Assembly (NCBI GenBank): GCA_900473205.1
Contig: UCLB01000022.1
Span: forward strand, 124,001-188,000
DNA: 64,000 nt
Origin: Hyphomicrobiales bacterium
GTDB taxonomy: Bacteria; Pseudomonadota; Alphaproteobacteria; Rhizobiales; Rhizobiaceae
Direction of reading: 5' to 3'
Positions 35,921-46,522 of the stretch are shown here, piece by piece (the first letter of the stretch is position 1; every line of letters starts with the position of its first letter). A program made the translations under genes and the position numbers. A model generated the notes under the pieces. It worked only from the letters and a program-made list of their open reading frames with translations. It did no database searches and was not told the origin of the DNA.

Positions 35921-36164
35921 GGGACGTTCCTTTCAAAACAAGGGTGTCAGATATTGCAGCCGCTATACCAGCGCAATCACGATACACCCCTTCGATGCCC
36001 GGTATTTAAGAGTGTCCAGTGTCGTTATTCAAGGGCAGCCTTGCGTTACCAACAGGGCAGAAGGGCATCTACACGTAATTTTGTGTCGCTGTCGCGTAGG
36101 ATTATTGCGAATCCCGTCGCGTAGAGTAGAAGGAAGCATTCAAGCTCAATCAAGGAAGAGCATA

Positions 36165-36632
36165 GTGGCCAGCGTCGAACTCGATGCCATCGATCTGAAA
36201 ATACTGCGCGAATTGCAACGCGACGGGCGAATGACCAATGTCGATCTCGCCGACCGCGTCGGTATCTCCGCGCCACCATGCCTGCGCCGCGTGCGCAAGC
36301 TGGAAGAAGCGGGCATCATCGAAGGCTACCACGCCATGCTGAATGCCCCCAAGCTGGGCTTCGACCTCGTGGCATTCTGCATGGTGGGGCTGAAACGCCA
36401 GTCCGAAACCAACCTAAAAGCCTTCGCCGCCGCCACAGAGCGCTGGCCGCTTGTGCGCCAGGCCTGGATGGTCTCCGGCGACAGCGACTTCCTGCTCCAC
36501 TGCGTGGCCGAAAACCTCACCCAATTCCAGGACTTCGTGATCGAAGTGCTGACCGCTGACGAGCATGTGGATACGGTGCGCACCATGCTGACGATCCGGC
36601 AGGTGAAGCGGGCAGGGCTGGTTGGGGTTTGA
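36165..36632 (+). CDS. lrp: Lrp/AsnC-family regulator
   Basis: A 155-residue protein with an N-terminal HTH (MTNVDLADRVGISAPPCLRRVRKLEEAGIIEGY) and a C-terminal RAM domain (VSGDSDFLLHCVAENLTQFQDFV). The start is GTG 36165 with an AAGGAAGAG site; a much longer frame to 35889 is rejected because it has no homology and crosses the trxB start. It is divergent from trxB. The gene matches the Lrp-type neighbour of trxB in S. meliloti. The symbol is by family. Confidence 0.9.
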   Translation: MASVELDAIDLKILRELQRDGRMTNVDLADRVGISAPPCLRRVRKLEEAGIIEGYHAMLNAPKLGFDLVAFCMVGLKRQSETNLKAFAAATERWPLVRQAWMVSGDSDFLLHCVAENLTQFQDFVIEVLTADEHVDTVRTMLTIRQVKRAGLVGV

Positions 36633-36683
36633 GTACCCATCTTTTAGACTATTTATAGTGTGAGCATTATTGAGGTTGAGAAT

Positions 36684-37409
36684 ATGGATATAGACATAAC
36701 CATTGTGGCAGGCCGACGCCCTGACCTTCTGCAAAGAACGCTGGAAAGCTTCTCGCAGAACGCATTCCATTTTCACAACGTCATCAATGTCTATGCCAAT
36801 ATCGATCCTATCTTCGGCGATGCTGAAGATGAGGCAAAATGCATCGCGCTTTTGCAAACCCATTTCAAATCCCCCATCATCCACACTCCCGACACTGCCG
36901 GCTTTACAGCCGCGGTCAAGCGCTTGTGGCAGGGCACGACAGCAGATTATGTGTTCCACCTCGAAGATGACTGGATTGCCCTGGACACTCTGGACCAAAG
37001 GGTCGAAAGCTGCTTTTCCGGCGACATCAAGCAAGTGTCTTTTCATACTGCCAATCAAAATTGGGATATCCGCAGGAAAGGCCACTTGCACCGTGGCAAG
37101 CATCATCTAAAATTTTTAGGCATCAGAATCCCAACCGGTTCCTATACAAAATTCACGACATCACCATCGATCATCGACGGGAATGTAGCACGGGGTTGTG
37201 CTGAACGGATGGACGTTGCATTCGACCCCGAGAAGCAGTTCTATTCCAATGTGAATAAGACCATTGAAAGCTACATCAGCGGCTTTAACAACTACATATT
37301 TTCTCCAGAGGGCGTGCCCGTTGTGGAAGATACCGGCAGAGACTGGCGCGACCAGCGCGGCATTCAGAAGAAAATTGTGAATGCGGCAAGTTCCTGGGTA
37401 AATAATTGA
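36684..37409 (+). CDS. Glycosyltransferase-like protein (GT-A fold), surface glycan
   Basis: A 241-residue protein that opens DIDITIVAGRRPDLLQRTLES, like the front of a GT-A enzyme, and carries the metal-binding-type motif HLEDDWIAL (DxD variant) near 97-105. It lacks membrane segments. The ATG at 36684 with GAGG upstream is preferred over a GTG at 36660. It is the first gene of a plus-strand run; the next gene overlaps its stop by one base. A sugar donor cannot be named. Confidence 0.75.
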   Translation: MDIDITIVAGRRPDLLQRTLESFSQNAFHFHNVINVYANIDPIFGDAEDEAKCIALLQTHFKSPIIHTPDTAGFTAAVKRLWQGTTADYVFHLEDDWIALDTLDQRVESCFSGDIKQVSFHTANQNWDIRRKGHLHRGKHHLKFLGIRIPTGSYTKFTTSPSIIDGNVARGCAERMDVAFDPEKQFYSNVNKTIESYISGFNNYIFSPEGVPVVEDTGRDWRDQRGIQKKIVNAASSWVNN

Positions 37410-38650
37410 TGATCGAATCAAATAGAACCATGCTCATTTTCGAGCCGAACCTTGTAGAGAATTCGGGCCATCACTATACGCAGATCGATGCGCTATCTCA
37501 TCTATTTCCAGAATTCTCGGTGAAACTTGTAGCAGGAGAAAATTATTCTGGATTTCTTGGTGACGCTGTAGGACACGTGAACCCTGCTCAGCTACATGTG
37601 AGTAGGCTCAGAAAAAAAGCGAAGTCGGTAAAATCGTTTAAGAGACATCTATATACTATACGGTTGATGTGGCACTTAATTTTGCGACGAGTTGGCGATA
37701 CTCCGTATGGCGACGTGCTGCTTGCTGCATACAATAGGTTGGGGTTGGGCAAAAACGATGTGATCATCGTGCCGTCGGCAGATTTGGATTCTCTAGAGTC
37801 CACGCATTGGTTAGCAACTTCTTTGGGAGCTCAATGTCCAAAGATTGCTCTTCGTTTTTTGACGCCTGATCTAGGAGAAGATGATGATGTCATGCGCGAA
37901 ATGCGCCTTAATACACTTCAGCCTTGGATGTCCAAAGGTGCTTTGAAGCTCTTCACTGAAACCAATGAGATGGCAACCTTTTTATCTAAAGTCTACGGAA
38001 TTTCGTTTTCGGGCGGATTTTACTTACCTTGTAACTTTAATCCCTTGCAGCTTGGATTTCTGGAAAAGCACGTCAGTTATCCGACTGAAAAAAAACAACG
38101 ATATATTGTCGGATTGTTTGGGTTGCCCAAACGCCGAAAAGGAAGTCGCCGCCTCGCAAATATATTAGCCGCACTCGAACAATGCTGCCCGCGAGATAGT
38201 GACAACCTAATAGAATTTGTGGTGCAAGGATCAATTGCAGATTTTTCCTCAAAGGGACTGTATTGTCAACTCAGTCAATACAATAAGACTGGCAGTCGAA
38301 TCAGTGTCAGAAACATAGGTGAGCGATTGTCACCGACAGAGTTTCGGGAAGTTTTTTCATCAGTGGATATGGTGATGCTACCTTATGATATTTCTCAGTA
38401 CGGACTGCAAGGTTCGGGAATCATTCAGGACGCTATATCAGCGCTGAAGCCTATTATTTATTCCCAGGGGATGGCGATGTCGGATTTGCTTAGCGAAAAG
38501 AGTTCCATTTCTGCTATAACTGACGTGGATTTCGCAAAAGCGGTACTGAAAGTGATCCAAGATATGGATTTGTTAGAATCTTCTGTCTTTCATACTGCGG
38601 AGTATTATAAAGACATGCTATTGCAAAATCCGCTCCGTAGACATTTATGA
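37409..38650 (+). CDS. Putative GT4-type glycosyltransferase
   Basis: A 413-residue protein. The N-terminus (MLIFEPNLVENSGHHYTQIDAL) and the C-terminal lobe (GLFGLPKRRKGSRRLANILAALEQ, ... VFSSVDMVMLPYDISQYGLQGSGIIQDAIS) follow the GT-B layout of group 1 enzymes, with the Glu usually found in the EAL/EGFG region replaced by a GLQGSGII stretch. The ATG overlaps the preceding stop codon (TGATG). Its DNA is visibly more AT-rich than the window average, with many ATA, TTA and AGA codons, suggesting transfer. It probably acts on LPS or capsule. Confidence 0.75.
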   Translation: MIESNRTMLIFEPNLVENSGHHYTQIDALSHLFPEFSVKLVAGENYSGFLGDAVGHVNPAQLHVSRLRKKAKSVKSFKRHLYTIRLMWHLILRRVGDTPYGDVLLAAYNRLGLGKNDVIIVPSADLDSLESTHWLATSLGAQCPKIALRFLTPDLGEDDDVMREMRLNTLQPWMSKGALKLFTETNEMATFLSKVYGISFSGGFYLPCNFNPLQLGFLEKHVSYPTEKKQRYIVGLFGLPKRRKGSRRLANILAALEQCCPRDSDNLIEFVVQGSIADFSSKGLYCQLSQYNKTGSRISVRNIGERLSPTEFREVFSSVDMVMLPYDISQYGLQGSGIIQDAISALKPIIYSQGMAMSDLLSEKSSISAITDVDFAKAVLKVIQDMDLLESSVFHTAEYYKDMLLQNPLRRHL

Positions 38651-39609
38651 AAAGTGATCGTTTCGTGCAATATTCCCCTGTAGCGCTTTTTGTGTTTAAT
38701 CGGCCACATCATACAAAGGCAACGCTAGACGCGCTTGCGAAGAATGTTTTGGCGAGAGAAACAGACTTACACATTTTTTGCGATGGACCGAGAGGCGAAA
38801 ATGATGAGTCTGCGGTCAATGAGGTGGCATCGGTTGTATCGAACGTTTCCGGGTTTGCTTCAATTACTATAAAGCGGAGTGATGCAAACTTGGGCTTAGC
38901 GAATTCTATAATTGCTGGCGTTACAGAAATTTTGGATTTCTCAGAGCGTGTTATCGTTCTTGAGGACGACCTCATTACAACATCTAGTTTCTTGTCGTAT
39001 ATGAACAAGGCTCTAAATATTTATTCACAAGTCGATAACGTATTTTCCGTGACCGGATACACCCTTCCAGAAACCCGCTTCGATATCCCATCAACGTATC
39101 AGTACGATACTTTTGCAAACCCGCGTTTCAGTTCTTGGTCTTGGGGTACTTGGAAAAGTCGGTGGAAGAAAGTTGATTGGAGCATGGCGTACTTCAGTGA
39201 ATTTATTCTAGATCCTATTGCGCGCCGAGGCTTTGCAAAGGGTGGGGACGATCTAATAGAGATGCTTCAAGCTCAGAAAGACGGAAAAATTGACTCTTGG
39301 GCGATACGTTTCTCGTATGCTCACTTTGAGAATAATAGTTATTGTATATATCCGAGAAAAACACTGGTTCAAAACATTGGATTTGACGGCTCAGGTGTTC
39401 ACTGTAAACCCAGTACTCGTTTTTCGCATGCTCAGCTAGATAACAATTGGATTCCCACATGTTTCAGTCCTGCTACTTTTGTTGACGCAGAAGTTTCTAG
39501 ACGGTTTCGTTATAGTTTTGAACGGCGCCCAGGCAAGGTGAAAAGAGTTCAAAGGAAAATAGAGCGTTTCATTAGAAATATCAGCTCCATCCTCAGGCGG
39601 ACCCCATGA
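38647..39609 (+). CDS. Putative GT-A glycosyltransferase
   Basis: A 320-residue protein of the sugar-nucleotide transferase type: FVFNRPHHTKATLDALAKN near the start, the metal-binding-like VIVLEDDLITTSSFLSYMNKAL near residue 98, and a W-rich block (SWSWGTWKSRWKKVDW). It resembles proteins that act on complex glycans with unknown donors. It overlaps the previous gene by four bases (ATGA). The C-terminal residues are basic. AT-rich composition as for its neighbours. Confidence 0.75.
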   Translation: MKSDRFVQYSPVALFVFNRPHHTKATLDALAKNVLARETDLHIFCDGPRGENDESAVNEVASVVSNVSGFASITIKRSDANLGLANSIIAGVTEILDFSERVIVLEDDLITTSSFLSYMNKALNIYSQVDNVFSVTGYTLPETRFDIPSTYQYDTFANPRFSSWSWGTWKSRWKKVDWSMAYFSEFILDPIARRGFAKGGDDLIEMLQAQKDGKIDSWAIRFSYAHFENNSYCIYPRKTLVQNIGFDGSGVHCKPSTRFSHAQLDNNWIPTCFSPATFVDAEVSRRFRYSFERRPGKVKRVQRKIERFIRNISSILRRTP

Positions 39610-39633
39610 TGTCAGAATAAGTTTGTCGTTTAG

Positions 39634-39726
39634 GATGACACGAAGACTTAACCTTGGGGCTGTTGAGGTTTTGACTGCGTTCACGTCGGAAAGGCCTTTT
39701 CAAGGAATGCACTCGATAGTTATATG
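39634..39726 (+). pseudogene. Possible gene remnant between glycosyltransferase genes
   Basis: A 30-codon frame (MTRRLNLGAVEVLTAF..., ending MHSIVI) lies in an otherwise non-coding 220-bp gap. The reading looks protein-like and stays open upstream into the previous gene's end, so it may be the tail of a decayed gene. No family is recognised. Confidence 0.25.
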
Positions 39727-39829
39727 ATGCCTGATCTAGAAGAGGCTCGATAAATAGGAGAATATTGCTAGTGAGATATTTTTTTTCAATTTTTGTAGCT
39801 GAGCAAATTTATTCGGATAAGGATTGATC

Positions 39830-40633
39830 ATGCTTGGAGGACGCGCATTGATTGTTGGAGCAGCGCGTGATTGTGCGGCTGGCCTCCGCGCTACGCTTCC
39901 TAGGCTAGAGCGTTTCAAGCAAACCTTTGATGAAGTGAGCTATATTATTGCCACGAATGATTCTAAAGATGAGACAGAGAATATTCTAGAGGAGTGGGCT
40001 AAGGAGCAGCACAGGGTAGAGATCATAAAGCTTGATCACCTTGCAGACAATGTTCCGCAGAGGACCGCGAGGCTTGCGATTATCCGTAATATATGCTTGT
40101 CTCGACTCAGGGGCGATACCAATCTTGAATTCGACTATTTTGTTGTTGTTGATTTGGATGGTGTCAATGCTAAACTGATAGACGAGCCATCTTTTTCCGA
40201 CGCCATTGCAAGTGCTCCTCCAGATTGGGGCGGGGTCTTCGCAAATCAAAGAACAAAATATTATGACATTTGGGCGTTGCGCCATGAAGATTGGTGCCCA
40301 ATTGATTGTTGGCAGGAAGTGCGAAAAGCCTCTGGGGGCTTTTTCAGACGCAAAGTGCGCCGTGAGCGAGCGGTCAAACGATATGTTAGATTAAGGCAAA
40401 AACATATTTCACAAAACGCTTTTCCCTTATCTGTTGATTCTGCTTTTGGTGGGCTTGGCGTTTACAAGGTGAGCGCGATTAAAGGTGCATTTTATGTTGG
40501 CATGACCATAGGTTGGCAGGAGGTTTGTGAGCATGTAGCGTTCAATTCTATGATAAGAGCCAATTGCTCGTCTTTATACATACTTCCTAGTCTATTAAAC
40601 GATGCGCCGGAAGATCATGTGCAAGATTTGTAG
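39830..40633 (+). CDS. Putative glycosyltransferase (GT-A fold)
   Basis: A 267-residue protein from the ATG at 39830, which follows AAGGATTG. It carries an N-terminal nucleotide-binding start (LIVGAARDCAAGLRATLPRLERF), a YFVVVDLDGVN motif near 103 of DxD type and the acceptor-domain-like SVDSAFGGLGVYKVSAI, as in GT families that transfer to polysaccharides. AT-rich. It lies after a 220-bp gap that holds a possible gene remnant. No donor is assigned. Confidence 0.75.
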   Translation: MLGGRALIVGAARDCAAGLRATLPRLERFKQTFDEVSYIIATNDSKDETENILEEWAKEQHRVEIIKLDHLADNVPQRTARLAIIRNICLSRLRGDTNLEFDYFVVVDLDGVNAKLIDEPSFSDAIASAPPDWGGVFANQRTKYYDIWALRHEDWCPIDCWQEVRKASGGFFRRKVRRERAVKRYVRLRQKHISQNAFPLSVDSAFGGLGVYKVSAIKGAFYVGMTIGWQEVCEHVAFNSMIRANCSSLYILPSLLNDAPEDHVQDL

Positions 40634-40672
40634 GCCGGACTGTCACATGTCGTTTGTGCTTGATGTATTGGG

Positions 40673-41350
40673 ATGTTTTATATGAAAATATTCGGTAAGA
40701 AAAAAATAGATAATTATTTTGGTCTCAATCAATTGGACAGGAAAATTGAGCCTTACGTTGCCTTTAATAATGGGTTCTACGTGGAGCTGGGAGCTAATGA
40801 TGGGCTGACTCAATCGAACACTGCATACTTTGAGCGGTTTAGAAATTGGCGAGGTGTATTGATCGAACCTTCACCAAATAAATTTCTAGAGTGCCGTAAA
40901 AACAGGTCTAACGATAATAGTTTTTACTGCAATGCATGTGTCGATTTTAATTACCAGGATCGATACGTTGGTATGTCATATGCAAATTTGATGACTGTTG
41001 CGACGGAGGTTAAGGGCGACATAGATGACGTTTCTAGCCATCTCGATCAAGCGAAGAAGTTTTTAAAGCCTAATGAAACTGTTTTCGAATATGGGGCAGT
41101 AGCGCGCACTCTCAATAGTATTTTGAAGGAGTCTTCTGCGCCGAACCTCATCGATTTGCTCTCACTGGATGTCGAAGGTAACGAGCTGCAGGTTTTAGGA
41201 GGTGTAGATTTTGTTGAATACAATTTTAAATATGCTGTTATAGAGTGCAGAGATATTGATATAATTAAGCAGTACCTTGGGCTTAGAAATTATGCATTGA
41301 TAGATAAAATTTCGCAACACGATTACCTTTTCAAATATAACGAGTCATAG
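40673..41350 (+). CDS. FkbM-family SAM-dependent methyltransferase
   Basis: A 225-residue protein with the FkbM fold: GFYVELGANDGLTQSNTAYFERFRNWRGVLIEPSPNKF as the SAM-binding region and LSLDVEGNELQVLGG in the second half. FkbM-like proteins in glycan clusters O-methylate sugars, so it may cap or decorate the polysaccharide made by the neighbouring enzymes. This gene is the most AT-rich in the island. Two close ATG codons (40673, 40682) are possible starts. It ends 10 bp from the convergent fcl. Confidence 0.85.
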   Translation: MFYMKIFGKKKIDNYFGLNQLDRKIEPYVAFNNGFYVELGANDGLTQSNTAYFERFRNWRGVLIEPSPNKFLECRKNRSNDNSFYCNACVDFNYQDRYVGMSYANLMTVATEVKGDIDDVSSHLDQAKKFLKPNETVFEYGAVARTLNSILKESSAPNLIDLLSLDVEGNELQVLGGVDFVEYNFKYAVIECRDIDIIKQYLGLRNYALIDKISQHDYLFKYNES

Positions 41351-41360
41351 TTGTTTGGAG

Positions 41361-43381
<2,021 letters not shown>

Positions 43382-43655
43382 TCATCTTTCTCTCGCGCCT
43401 GAGAACTCTGCACTGGCTTCGAACAGATTATCGAAGATGAATGCGGTAACTGTCAGGATGCGTTGGTTCATTGTGCGATATCTCAACTGCGATTCAAAAT
43501 AAACCTCCGATTTGCGTGGCTCACGGCCTATCACGCGTCCATTCACTGTAAAGCCATCTCAAATGCTTGCATTTGCGTGCTGCGCAACCCTATAGACTGA
43601 TGGCTGTAACGGTGGACACGAGTTTGGTGTCGGGCTTATTTGTGTAAGAGAACGA

Positions 43656-44477
43656 ATGACGAAACTTGGCGTCTCCGCATTCATCATCTGCCTCAATGAA
43701 GAGGCCTATCTTGGCAACTGCATTGAAAGCCTTGAAGGTTTTGCCGAGATCGTGATTGTCGATTCCGGCTCTGTGGATGGAACGCCTGCTCTGGTGCAAT
43801 CCTACATCGACAAGGGCTGGCCGATCCGATTTATGCATGAGCCGTGGCGGGGTTATGCCCGGCAGAAGCAGTTTGCGCTGGAGCAGTGCAGCCAGCCTTG
43901 GTGCCTGAATATCGATGCCGATGAGCGGCTGGATGCGGCTTTACGTGCGGTTTTGCCTGAGTTGCTTTCTGCGCCGGAGAGTGTCGTCGGCTGGAAAGTG
44001 GCGCGCAGGCCTTATCTTATTGGCTACGGCTACACCCCGGAAAACGTGCGCGAGCGAAAGAACCTTCGGCTCATCCGGAATGGCAAGGGCGGCTATGATC
44101 TTGCGCAGAAGGTGCATGAGGGCATCGTTCCGGCTGGTGAGGTCAGGTCATCTGAAAAGGGCAGCCTGCTGCACTACCGACCACTCATCATCGATGAGCA
44201 AATTCTGAAAGAAAACAAATACTCCACCCTGAAGGCTGATCAGCAGTTTGCGGAAGGCCGCAAGGCGAAGCTTTCGAAACTTCTGTTTTCGCCCTGGCTC
44301 TATTTTCTGCGGCTCTATTTCAAAAACGGACTTTGGCGCTGCGGCGTACCCGGCTTCATCGAAGCGGCAACAGGCGGCATTTACGCATTTCTCACCCAAG
44401 CGAAAATCCATCAGCGTCACGCGCTGAAACGTCGGCCCAATGTCGATGACATGGAGCGCGGAAGGACAAAAATATGA
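43656..44477 (+). CDS. Family 2 glycosyltransferase, LPS core type (WaaE/KdtX-like)
   Basis: A 273-residue GT2 with SAFIICLNEEAYLGNCIESLEG, IVIVDSGSVDGTPAL, the DxD-equivalent NIDADERLD and the acceptor-side VHEGIVPAGEVRSSEKGSLLHY. It strongly resembles WaaE-type beta-1,4-glucosyltransferases of LPS core synthesis. It is divergent from gmd across 286 bp and is the first of three overlapping genes on the plus strand (next ATG overlaps its stop by four bases). It most likely adds a hexose to the inner core. Confidence 0.88.
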   Translation: MTKLGVSAFIICLNEEAYLGNCIESLEGFAEIVIVDSGSVDGTPALVQSYIDKGWPIRFMHEPWRGYARQKQFALEQCSQPWCLNIDADERLDAALRAVLPELLSAPESVVGWKVARRPYLIGYGYTPENVRERKNLRLIRNGKGGYDLAQKVHEGIVPAGEVRSSEKGSLLHYRPLIIDEQILKENKYSTLKADQQFAEGRKAKLSKLLFSPWLYFLRLYFKNGLWRCGVPGFIEAATGGIYAFLTQAKIHQRHALKRRPNVDDMERGRTKI

Positions 44478-45502
44478 AAGTTCTGCATATTCATTTTGGA
44501 AAAGACGGCGGTGCGGAGCGCTTTTTTGTGAACCTCGTCGATGCTCTGGGCGAGCAGGGAGTTGAGCAGAGAGTCTTAATTCGTCCCGGCCGCAGTTGGA
44601 AGGCTGCAATCGAGCGACGCGCTACTGTCTATGAGGGCGTGTTTCGTCGTATTTCACTCTCGCGCTTCGTGCTGGCTTGGCGGATGCGGCGGATACTCAA
44701 GGAATTCAAACCCGATGTGATCATGACGTGGCAATTGCGCGCAAGCCGCTTCATGCCGAACGTAAAGACAGCACTTCGGATTTCTCGATTGGGAGATTAT
44801 CCAGAGCATCTCGGTTACTATCGGAATTCGGAAGTTCTGGTCTGCATCACGCCTGACATGGCGGAGAGTGTGAAGCGATTGGGCTGGACGCGACGCATTG
44901 AAGTGATACCCAATTTCAGCAATGCGGCACCGATTCCTCCGATCTCTCGTAGCGCTCTCGATACCCCGGAAAATGCCTTCGTCGTCGTTGCCATGGGTCG
45001 GTTTGTAAAGCGCAAGGGGTTCGCACATCTCATCCGGTCTATCAAAAATATAGAGGGCGCATATCTCTGGCTTTTAGGCGATGGTCCAGAGCGGGAAGAG
45101 TTGGTCAAACTGGTCGAAGAGCTTGGCCTGCAGGAGCGAGTGAAGCTTCCGGGATGGAAGACGGATGCTTATGCTTATCTGGCGGCTGCGGATGTTTTTG
45201 CTATCACATCCCTACATGAGCCACTTGGAAATGTTTGTTTTGAAGGTTGGGGTGCCGGAAAGCCGACCGTCGCTTTTCGAGCTGAAGGGCCTTCATTCGT
45301 GATGACAAACGAGGTTGATGCCTTGATGGTTGATTGTGCAGATGAGGTTGGCTTGACAAACGCCCTTACGCGTCTGCGGGACGATTATGAACTTCGTGAA
45401 AAACTGGTGAAAGGCGGGCACGCAACGACACGCTCTCGGTTTTCAAAAGAAGCAATCACCGCCTCGTACATGAAGCTGTTTGAAGAGGCAGCAAACACGT
45501 GA
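44474..45502 (+). CDS. GT4 glycosyltransferase, LPS core, tandem paralogue 1
   Basis: A 342-residue GT-B enzyme opening MKVLHIHFGKDGGAERFFVNLVDALGEQGVEQR and carrying the C-terminal GDGPEREELVKLVEELGL and LHEPLGNVCFEGWGAGKPTVAF motifs of group 1 transferases. It overlaps the preceding gene (ATGA) and the following one (GTGA). The next gene is clearly homologous, so the pair arose by duplication and probably adds successive sugars of related type. Confidence 0.9.
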   Translation: MKVLHIHFGKDGGAERFFVNLVDALGEQGVEQRVLIRPGRSWKAAIERRATVYEGVFRRISLSRFVLAWRMRRILKEFKPDVIMTWQLRASRFMPNVKTALRISRLGDYPEHLGYYRNSEVLVCITPDMAESVKRLGWTRRIEVIPNFSNAAPIPPISRSALDTPENAFVVVAMGRFVKRKGFAHLIRSIKNIEGAYLWLLGDGPEREELVKLVEELGLQERVKLPGWKTDAYAYLAAADVFAITSLHEPLGNVCFEGWGAGKPTVAFRAEGPSFVMTNEVDALMVDCADEVGLTNALTRLRDDYELREKLVKGGHATTRSRFSKEAITASYMKLFEEAANT

Positions 45503-46521
45503 AAGTCTGCCATTTTCATTTCGGCAAAGACGGCGGCGCAGAACGCTTTTTCGTTCATCTCGTCAACGCGTTCGCGAAACGGGGGCTTGAGCAGAGCTGC
45601 GTTATCCGTAAAAATCGTGTGTGGCGGAAGGACATCGAGGCCGTTGCAAATATTACAGAGAGTAATTTCCGTAATCTTTCATTGGACAGAATCCTGCTTC
45701 CCATAAAAGTTCGTTCCATGGCCCAATCTCTCAAGCCTGATGCGATCATGTCATGGGCGCCGCGTGCCAGCGAGTTGATGCCGAATTACAAAGGCTGCAT
45801 CAAGCTTTCACGCCTTGGCGATTACCCCACCAAGCTGGATTACTTCAAGAATACGGACATTCTGGTTTGCAACACGCCTGGTATTGCCGAGCATGTCAAA
45901 GCCATTGGCTGGACGCGCGGCGTGGAGGTCATTTCCAACTTCACCAGCACGCAGGCGAGTGCGCCGATAGCGAAAGCTGAGCTGGATACGCCGCAGGATG
46001 CGCCGGTGGTCATGTCCATGGGGCGTTTTGTAAAGCGGAAAGGGTTTCACACACTGATCGATGCCGTCGCTGGCTTGCCGGGTGTATATCTCTGGCTGGC
46101 GGGTGATGGGGAAGAGAGGGAAAGTCTGGAAGCGCAGGTGGATGCGCGCGGTATGCGCAACCGTGTTCGCTTCATCGGCTGGAAAGATGAAACGCGCCCC
46201 TATGTGTCTGCTGCCGACATCTTCGTCATGCCATCCAGCCATGAGCCGCTTGGCAACGTCATCCTCGAAGCCTGGGCCCAAAAAAAGCCTGTGGTGTCTT
46301 CGAAGTCCGAGGGGCCGATGTGGTTTATGCGGGATGGAGAAAATGGCCTGCTGGCAGAGATCGGCGGAGCGGAGAGTTTTGCCGCTGCCATCGGCAATCT
46401 CCTGAGTGATCAGGCGCTATCGCAGCGCGTGGCCGCAGGCGGACATGAAACGCTGATGAGCCAGTTCTCTGAAGAAGGGGTTGTCGATCAGTATCTAGCG
46501 TTGTTCGCTAGGAAACCCTAG
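45499..46521 (+). CDS. GT4 glycosyltransferase, LPS core, tandem paralogue 2
   Basis: A 340-residue GT-B enzyme with KVCHFHFGKDGGAERFFVHLVNAF at the start and SSHEPLGNVILEAWAQKKPVV in the C-terminal lobe. It shares colinear blocks with the preceding gene (for example MGRFVKRKGF and WLxGDGxERE). It starts with GTG within a GTGA overlap, so translation is coupled. It is the last gene of the three-gene plus-strand LPS unit and meets the GT8 gene tail to tail with one base between them. Confidence 0.9.
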   Translation: MKVCHFHFGKDGGAERFFVHLVNAFAKRGLEQSCVIRKNRVWRKDIEAVANITESNFRNLSLDRILLPIKVRSMAQSLKPDAIMSWAPRASELMPNYKGCIKLSRLGDYPTKLDYFKNTDILVCNTPGIAEHVKAIGWTRGVEVISNFTSTQASAPIAKAELDTPQDAPVVMSMGRFVKRKGFHTLIDAVAGLPGVYLWLAGDGEERESLEAQVDARGMRNRVRFIGWKDETRPYVSAADIFVMPSSHEPLGNVILEAWAQKKPVVSSKSEGPMWFMRDGENGLLAEIGGAESFAAAIGNLLSDQALSQRVAAGGHETLMSQFSEEGVVDQYLALFARKP

Positions 46522-46522
46522 C

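Noticed and set aside
34973-36124. A 383-codon plus-strand frame antisense to trxB
   Set aside because: trxB is intact with its CATC centre. The antisense translation has no recognisable features.
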